From Oscillospiraceae bacterium (GTDB lineage: Bacteria > Bacillota > Clostridia > Oscillospirales > Ruminococcaceae): a stretch of DNA of 27,039 bases. Every line of letters starts with the position of its first letter. Position 1 is the first letter of the stretch. Below are positions 23,141-27,039 of the stretch, one piece after another. The stretch is taken from contig JAQXNQ010000434.1 of the NCBI GenBank assembly GCA_029098085.1, positions 1 through 27,039 of the forward strand. Direction: 5' to 3'. The notes beneath the pieces are model-generated. The model saw only the letters and a list, made by a program, of their open reading frames with translations. It was not told the DNA's origin and did not search any database. Made by a program: the position numbers and the translations under genes.

Positions 23141-23202
23141 GCAAGAAGCCTCGCGATCCTAAAGACCGCGAGGCTTCTTGCAGCTTTCGCGTGAGCGAAA
23201 GC
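23141..23202. terminator. Tandem hairpins between convergent genes
   Basis: Stem 1 is a perfect 15-bp repeat (23141-23155 with 23167-23181, GCAAGAAGCCTCGCG). Stem 2 is a perfect 8-bp stem (GCTTTCGC, 23183-23190, with GCGAAAGC, 23195-23202) closed by a GTGA tetraloop. They lie between the converging CDP-alcohol and trkH genes, where a bidirectional terminator is expected, but neither strand has a T-tract directly after a stem. The minus strand has T6 about 18 bases beyond stem 1. Confidence 0.55.
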
Positions 23203-23205
23203 GAG

Positions 23206-24600
23206 TTATCCAACCCAGATTCTTCCCTCAGGCTGGATCCGGTGGCGAACCCGTCCGGCGCTCCGCATGGAGAGGGAGAGGGCAAAGGCAACCGGGCCCA
23301 CCCGTCCGGTCAGCATGGTCAGGGTCAGGGCCAGCTTGGACAGCAGGGTCGCCGAAGCCGTGGGACCGGCCGACAGTCCCACCGTCGCGAAGGCGGAGAC
23401 CGCCTCATAGATGCCGTCCAGTTCGGTGGCGGCGCTGCCCGTCAGAATCAGGACGCCGGCGGTCACGCAGACCGCCAGCAGCCCCAGCAGCGCCACCGTA
23501 AAGGCCCGGTAGACCACTAAGCGGTCAATCCGCCGGTTCATGATGATTGTATCGTCCTGATCCCGGATCACCGACCAGGCCGTCATGATCAGGACGATGA
23601 AGGTGGTGAGCTTGATGCCGCCGCCGGTGGAGCCGGGCGCCGCTCCGATGAACATCAGGGCAATGGACAGCAGCTTGCCCAGGCCGGTCAGCTCACCCTG
23701 ACCGATGGAGTCAAAGCCCGCTGTCCGGCAGGTCACCGACTGGAACAGCCCGTTCAGCAGCTTGTCCGGCAGAGACAGGCCGCCCAGGGTGTGGGGATTG
23801 TTCCACTCCAGCAGCAGAAAGCCCACCCAGCCCAGCAAAAGCAGCAGGCCGTTAAAGAGCAGGACGACCTTGGTGTGCAGCATCAGCTTGCGCCGCTTAT
23901 GGAAAAAGAACAGATCCTGCCATACAATGAAGCCCAGACCGCCGGTGATGACCAGCACCATCAGCGTCACCAGCAGGACCCCGTTGTCCTGCACCGTCAT
24001 CAGGCTGCTGCCGGGGGACACCATACCCAACAGGTCAAAGCCGGCATTGCAGTAGGCGGAAACGGCAAAGAAAAACGCCATGAAAATCCCGTACCGGCCG
24101 TACTCCGGCACAAACACCGTCAGCAGCACCAGCGCACCCAGCAACTCGATCGTAAAGGTCACGCCCATCACCATCTTCAGCAGCTGCGGCGTATCCACCC
24201 GTTCATCCGAGCCAACCGATTCCTGTGCCAGATGGGCGGTGCGCAGCCCCATCTTTTTTCCGATGGCCAGGTAAAAGAAGCTGGTCAGGGTTACCAGTCC
24301 CAGACCGCCCAGCTGGATCAGACTGAGAATGACTGCCTGTCCGAAGAGGCTGAAATAGCTGTAGGTGTCGTACATGGTCAGTCCGGTCACGCAGGAGGCG
24401 GAGGTGGCCGTAAACAGGGCATTGATAAAGGGCGTGACCTCTCCGCTCCGGCTGCTCAGGGGCAGCATCAGCAGCAGCGTGCCGGTCAGGATCAGCAAAA
24501 CAAAGCTGATCAGAATCACCTGCGCGGGATTCTGCAGCATCCGGTTGTCCCGTACTTCCACCAGTCTGTGCGCAGCCGACGGCCGCTTTGCGTGCTTCAA
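23206..24600 (-). CDS. TrkH/KtrB-type potassium uptake membrane protein
   Basis: The 464-residue protein is the ion-conducting subunit of a Trk/Ktr K+ uptake system, with about ten hydrophobic segments. The four pore-loop filter regions are visible as CVTGLT, CNAGFD, CRTAGFD and ATVGLS, each with the key glycine, and the loop APGSTGGGIK gates the pore. The start is most likely TTG at 24600, 9 bp after AAGGAG. The frame stays open upstream to 24780, but that would run through the promoter (24641-24669). The RCK partner (TrkA/KtrA) needed for gating is not next to it in this window. Confidence 0.92.
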   Translation of the reverse strand: MKHAKRPSAAHRLVEVRDNRMLQNPAQVILISFVLLILTGTLLLMLPLSSRSGEVTPFINALFTATSASCVTGLTMYDTYSYFSLFGQAVILSLIQLGGLGLVTLTSFFYLAIGKKMGLRTAHLAQESVGSDERVDTPQLLKMVMGVTFTIELLGALVLLTVFVPEYGRYGIFMAFFFAVSAYCNAGFDLLGMVSPGSSLMTVQDNGVLLVTLMVLVITGGLGFIVWQDLFFFHKRRKLMLHTKVVLLFNGLLLLLGWVGFLLLEWNNPHTLGGLSLPDKLLNGLFQSVTCRTAGFDSIGQGELTGLGKLLSIALMFIGAAPGSTGGGIKLTTFIVLIMTAWSVIRDQDDTIIMNRRIDRLVVYRAFTVALLGLLAVCVTAGVLILTGSAATELDGIYEAVSAFATVGLSAGPTASATLLSKLALTLTMLTGRVGPVAFALSLSMRSAGRVRHRIQPEGRIWVG

Positions 24601-24640
24601 GACATCAGGCTCCTTTGAAAAAATGGTCTTTGTGCTTTCT

Positions 24641-24669
24641 ATTATAATGCGTCCTGAACAAAGATGCAA
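24641..24669 (-). promoter_or_regulatory. Sigma-A promoter of trkH
   Basis: On the minus strand TTGCAT (24664-24669), 17 bp, TATAAT (24641-24646). Its position shows that the long upstream extension of the trkH frame is not translated. Confidence 0.7.
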
Positions 24670-24745
24670 GCCCCGGGGCTCTCGCCTTCCGCCGGAGCGC
24701 TGCAGCAGCCGCACAAATAAACCGCCCGGAAAAGGAAAAAAGGCA

Positions 24746-24774
24746 TTTACAAAAATGATTTTGTGTGTTATAAT
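24746..24774 (+). promoter_or_regulatory. Promoter of tRNA-Thr
   Basis: TTTACA (24746-24751), 17 bp, TATAAT (24769-24774), ending about 32 bp before the mature tRNA 5' end. Confidence 0.8.
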
Positions 24775-24805
24775 AAACATGTTCTGAATTTCATCGGAGC
24801 CTCAT

Positions 24806-24881
24806 GCTGAAGTAGCTCAGTCGGTAGAGCAGCTGATTCGTAATCAGCAGGTCGTCGGTTCAAGTCCGATCTTCAGCTCCA
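24806..24881 (+). tRNA. tRNA-Thr (anticodon CGU)
   Basis: The cloverleaf folds fully. The acceptor stem GCTGAAG/CTTCAGC, D arm GCTC/GAGC and anticodon stem GCTGA/TCAGC are all paired. The loop TTCGTAA gives anticodon CGT (reads ACG). The T arm is GTCGG-TTCAAGT-CCGAT, and CCA is encoded (24879-24881). It stands alone with its own promoter and terminator. Confidence 0.95.
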
Positions 24882-24882
24882 G

Positions 24883-24917
24883 ACAGCTTTGGTTTTTGCC
24901 GAAGCTGTTTTTTGTTT
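24883..24917 (+). terminator. Intrinsic terminator of tRNA-Thr
   Basis: A 10-bp stem (ACAGCTTTGG with CCGAAGCTGT, one G-T wobble) and a six-base loop, followed by TTTTTGTTT, start two bases after the CCA end. Confidence 0.85.
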
Positions 24918-24920
24918 CCG

Positions 24921-24964
24921 AAAAAAGGAGCCCTGCTTCTGAAGCAGACGGCTCCTTCTTTTTT
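24921..24964. terminator. Bidirectional terminator, mainly for the AraC-type regulator
   Basis: GGAGCC (24927-24932) pairs with GGCTCC (24950-24955) around an inner CTGCTT/AAGCAG stem, flanked by A6 on the left and TTCTTTTTT on the right. Both strands therefore show stem plus T-tract. It serves as backup for the tRNA and as the end of the minus-strand regulator. Confidence 0.75.
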
Positions 24965-25012
24965 CATACAGCCATCCTCCAAAGCTGCAGTCTCAGGGGA
25001 ATGGCCTTTTCC

Positions 25013-27039
25013 TTAATCATCATTTTTTGCTGTCGGGCCATCAGGAGCCCCCCCTGGGGGTGGGGTGCTTCTTGCGGCTTTCCCTGTCGGGGAATGCATG
25101 GCCCGATATTGTCCGGGGGTGACGCCCTCCATCTGCCGGAATTTTCTGGTGAAGCTGGAGACATCGGTATAGCCCACCTGACTGATCAGCTCCCGCACCG
25201 GAATATCCGTCTCGGCAAGCTGCTTTTTGATGTAGTTCATCCGAAGGGTTGTCAGGTATCCGGTGAGATTCATGCCGGTCTGTTCCTTGACGATCTGGCG
25301 GACGGTCTTTTCCGACACGGAAAACTGAGCCGCCAGGGTTTCCACCGAAAGGGCGTAGTCGCCGTAATTCCGGTCGATATACTCCATCATATCCTGCACC
25401 AGCTTCTGCTCGCCGCTGCTGCGGGCGGCGCGGATATTGCAACAGATCTGGCGTATCACCGCCTCCGCCGTAAAACAGAACCGGGGCAGCTCGGCGTGAC
25501 AGGCCTCCTGCAGCAGCTCCTCCTCCGGCAGCTCCTGCTGCAGCATGGGGCGGATCTGGATCAGCAGGCAGACCACATAAAAGCAGAAGCACCGGGACGC
25601 CTGATAGGTCGGATGTTGCTTCTCTACAGCCGCGCACATCCCCCGCAGCACTCTGGCGGCCGTCTCCTCACTGCCACTGAGCAGGCTCTGCTGCAGCATT
25701 TTTCCCTCTACGGACGGGCAGAGCAGACTCTCCTCCAGATGATCCGGCTTTTGGAAGAAGGCGACGGTCGTGCTTTCCTGCAGCGCCACCAACCCTTCAC
25801 AGAAGGCGGTATTGATATGGAACGGATCCGAGTGAAAGAGGCTCACGCCGATCCGGGCTCTGACCCCTGCTGCCCGCAGCAGCTGTTGCAGCTCGCAGGG
25901 GGACTGCTGCCGGAATTCCTCGTTTTTCTCCAGATTCATCAGCACCGCGACAACGGAGGGCTCCGCCTCCTCCACCAGAAAAACGTCCCCGTCCCGCCGG
26001 AGCTCCTGCAAGCGGCTGCAGCTGCGCTGAACCGTCTCCAGCGATGAATCGGGCATTTCCTCCAGGCGGATCAGCATGACAAAAAAGCTGCCGTACCGGA
26101 ACCGAATACCCGTCTGCTCCAGGGCGGTGGTCAGCTGCTCCCGGTCTCCCCGCCATCCGTGCAGCAGCTCAGACAGCAGCCGCTGCCTGCCGCGAAGACT
26201 GACATTCCGAATCTGCAGCTGCAGGCTGCTGTTCTGAGACTCCATGCTCCGGTACTGCAGCCGGATCTGCTCAAACAGATCCGTTCGGTAGGGCTGTACA
26301 TCGGGGATCAGATCACCGGCCAGCTGCAAAAAGGGCCGGCAGTTATGAGCCGTGGTCAGCATGGCGGCCAGAATCAGAGTCATCATCAGGCCGCATCCGA
26401 TCAGGGCAAGAACCCAGACATTCCGGAGGCTTTCCGCATACAGAACGCTGGTGGGAATGGCATAAAAATAGGTAAAGCCGTAATTGGTCGAAACCGTGCG
26501 GAGGAAGGCAAACGTCTCGCCATCAATATTGGTAAAAGCTACCTGACCGCCGTCCGGAATGGACAGGGCTTCCCCTACCAGATTCAGATCATGCTCCCCG
26601 CACTGATCCATGGCGTAGGAAATACCGTAAAAGGTATCCAGAATCAGCAGATACCCGCCGAATTCGCCGCAGTCTTTTTTGACCATATCGTCAAAGTACT
26701 GGCGATTTACCAGAAAGGCCAGGGTGCCCGAAGGAGAAGCGGCCAGCGATGGGACCGGTGAAAGATAGGCCAGATAGCTGCCGGTTTTGTCCCCGCTGAT
26801 GGGACAGGTGGTCAGCAGGGTGCGCCGCTGTACCGTATTGAGCTTGATGTAAAACTGAATCATATCCAGCTCATCCCGCCAGCCGCCGCTTTGCTGGAAC
26901 CGTTCATAGCCCATGACTTCATCGGATGCATAGATCCAGTTCCCTTCCCGGGGATAGTAACGCACCGTGCAGGGAAGCTGACAGCTCTCCTGATACACCC
27001 GGATCTGCTGAAGCAGCTGCTCTTCCTCCGCAATCTGTT
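25013..27039 (-). CDS. Membrane-anchored AraC-family regulator (5' end outside window)
   Basis: The frame is open to the right edge, so the true start is missing; the visible part is about 675 residues. Counting from the GTG at 26998, residues 1-190 look like an extracellular sensor domain with Cys pairs and a preceding Gln/Glu-rich coiled segment. A membrane helix follows at about 194-215, and then a roughly 330-residue cytoplasmic region. The last part is an AraC DNA-binding domain with two helix-turn-helices (LSVETLAAQFSVSEKTVRQI and VRELISQVGYTDVSSFTRKF) ending in GVTPGQYRAM. The short Pro/Gly-rich tail is unstructured. Such proteins in gut Clostridia commonly control neighbouring sugar ABC transporters; the neighbour is not in view, so the ligand is unknown. 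Confidence 0.9.
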   Translation of the reverse strand, partial: QIAEEEQLLQQIRVYQESCQLPCTVRYYPREGNWIYASDEVMGYERFQQSGGWRDELDMIQFYIKLNTVQRRTLLTTCPISGDKTGSYLAYLSPVPSLAASPSGTLAFLVNRQYFDDMVKKDCGEFGGYLLILDTFYGISYAMDQCGEHDLNLVGEALSIPDGGQVAFTNIDGETFAFLRTVSTNYGFTYFYAIPTSVLYAESLRNVWVLALIGCGLMMTLILAAMLTTAHNCRPFLQLAGDLIPDVQPYRTDLFEQIRLQYRSMESQNSSLQLQIRNVSLRGRQRLLSELLHGWRGDREQLTTALEQTGIRFRYGSFFVMLIRLEEMPDSSLETVQRSCSRLQELRRDGDVFLVEEAEPSVVAVLMNLEKNEEFRQQSPCELQQLLRAAGVRARIGVSLFHSDPFHINTAFCEGLVALQESTTVAFFQKPDHLEESLLCPSVEGKMLQQSLLSGSEETAARVLRGMCAAVEKQHPTYQASRCFCFYVVCLLIQIRPMLQQELPEEELLQEACHAELPRFCFTAEAVIRQICCNIRAARSSGEQKLVQDMMEYIDRNYGDYALSVETLAAQFSVSEKTVRQIVKEQTGMNLTGYLTTLRMNYIKKQLAETDIPVRELISQVGYTDVSSFTRKFRQMEGVTPGQYRAMHSPTGKAARSTPPPGGAPDGPTAKNDD

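Noticed and set aside
24601..24780. 60-codon upstream extension of trkH
   Set aside because: It would include the -10/-35 elements at 24641-24669, and the AAGGAG points to TTG 24600.
1..27039. CRISPR arrays, insertion sequences, phage or toxin-antitoxin genes
   Set aside because: No spaced direct repeats, transposase motifs, terminal inverted repeats or small two-gene toxin modules were seen.

Overview
The window (27,039 bp, GC-rich) reads as chromosomal housekeeping DNA of a low-copy, gut-type clostridium, most likely Oscillospirales/Ruminococcaceae-like. The reasons are the HPr kinase, RapZ (YvcJ) and WhiA cluster, the TepA-YlzJ-SpoIIIE/FtsK block known from Bacillus and Clostridia, strong AGGAGG-type ribosome sites, sigma-A promoters (TTGACA/TATAAT) and Clostridia-type families such as DUF6062, DUF1848 and YgiQ. 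The taxonomic call is inference. No insertion sequence, phage gene, CRISPR array or rRNA was seen.

Left part (1-15073, all genes on the minus strand). Read in the direction of transcription, this begins with a DUF6062 zinc-site protein. A separate transcription unit follows, driven by a perfect TTGACA-17-TATAAT promoter: TepA-like ClpP protease, YlzJ-like protein, undecaprenyl-diphosphatase UppP, FtsK/SpoIIIE translocase, YgiQ radical SAM protein, a ComEC-like metallo-beta-lactamase protein and DUF3006. A second promoter drives hprK and a ROK glucokinase, closed by a terminator. Next come murB, rapZ, an L-rhamnose mutarotase, whiA and a PaaI-type thioesterase. The slot between rapZ and whiA, which usually holds yvcK, is occupied by the mutarotase.

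Middle part (15237-23109, plus strand). A C1-family aminopeptidase (PepC) has its own promoter and terminator. A new promoter then opens a tightly overlapped operon: an unrecognised 210-residue protein, O6-alkylguanine-DNA alkyltransferase, an AlkD-type DNA glycosylase and a DUF1848 protein with a C-terminal CX3CX2C cysteine motif, followed after 24 bp by a nitrilase-family amidohydrolase. This looks like an alkylation-damage repair unit. Next are an M29 aminopeptidase whose end carries a 16-bp tandem duplication, an APH-fold kinase, and an overlapping CDP-alcohol phosphatidyltransferase.

Right part (23110-27039). Two strong hairpins separate convergent genes. TrkH/KtrB-type potassium uptake protein (minus strand, TTG start) diverges from a tRNA-Thr(CGU) that has its own promoter and terminator. 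A bidirectional terminator then ends a membrane-anchored AraC-family regulator, which runs off the right edge of the window.
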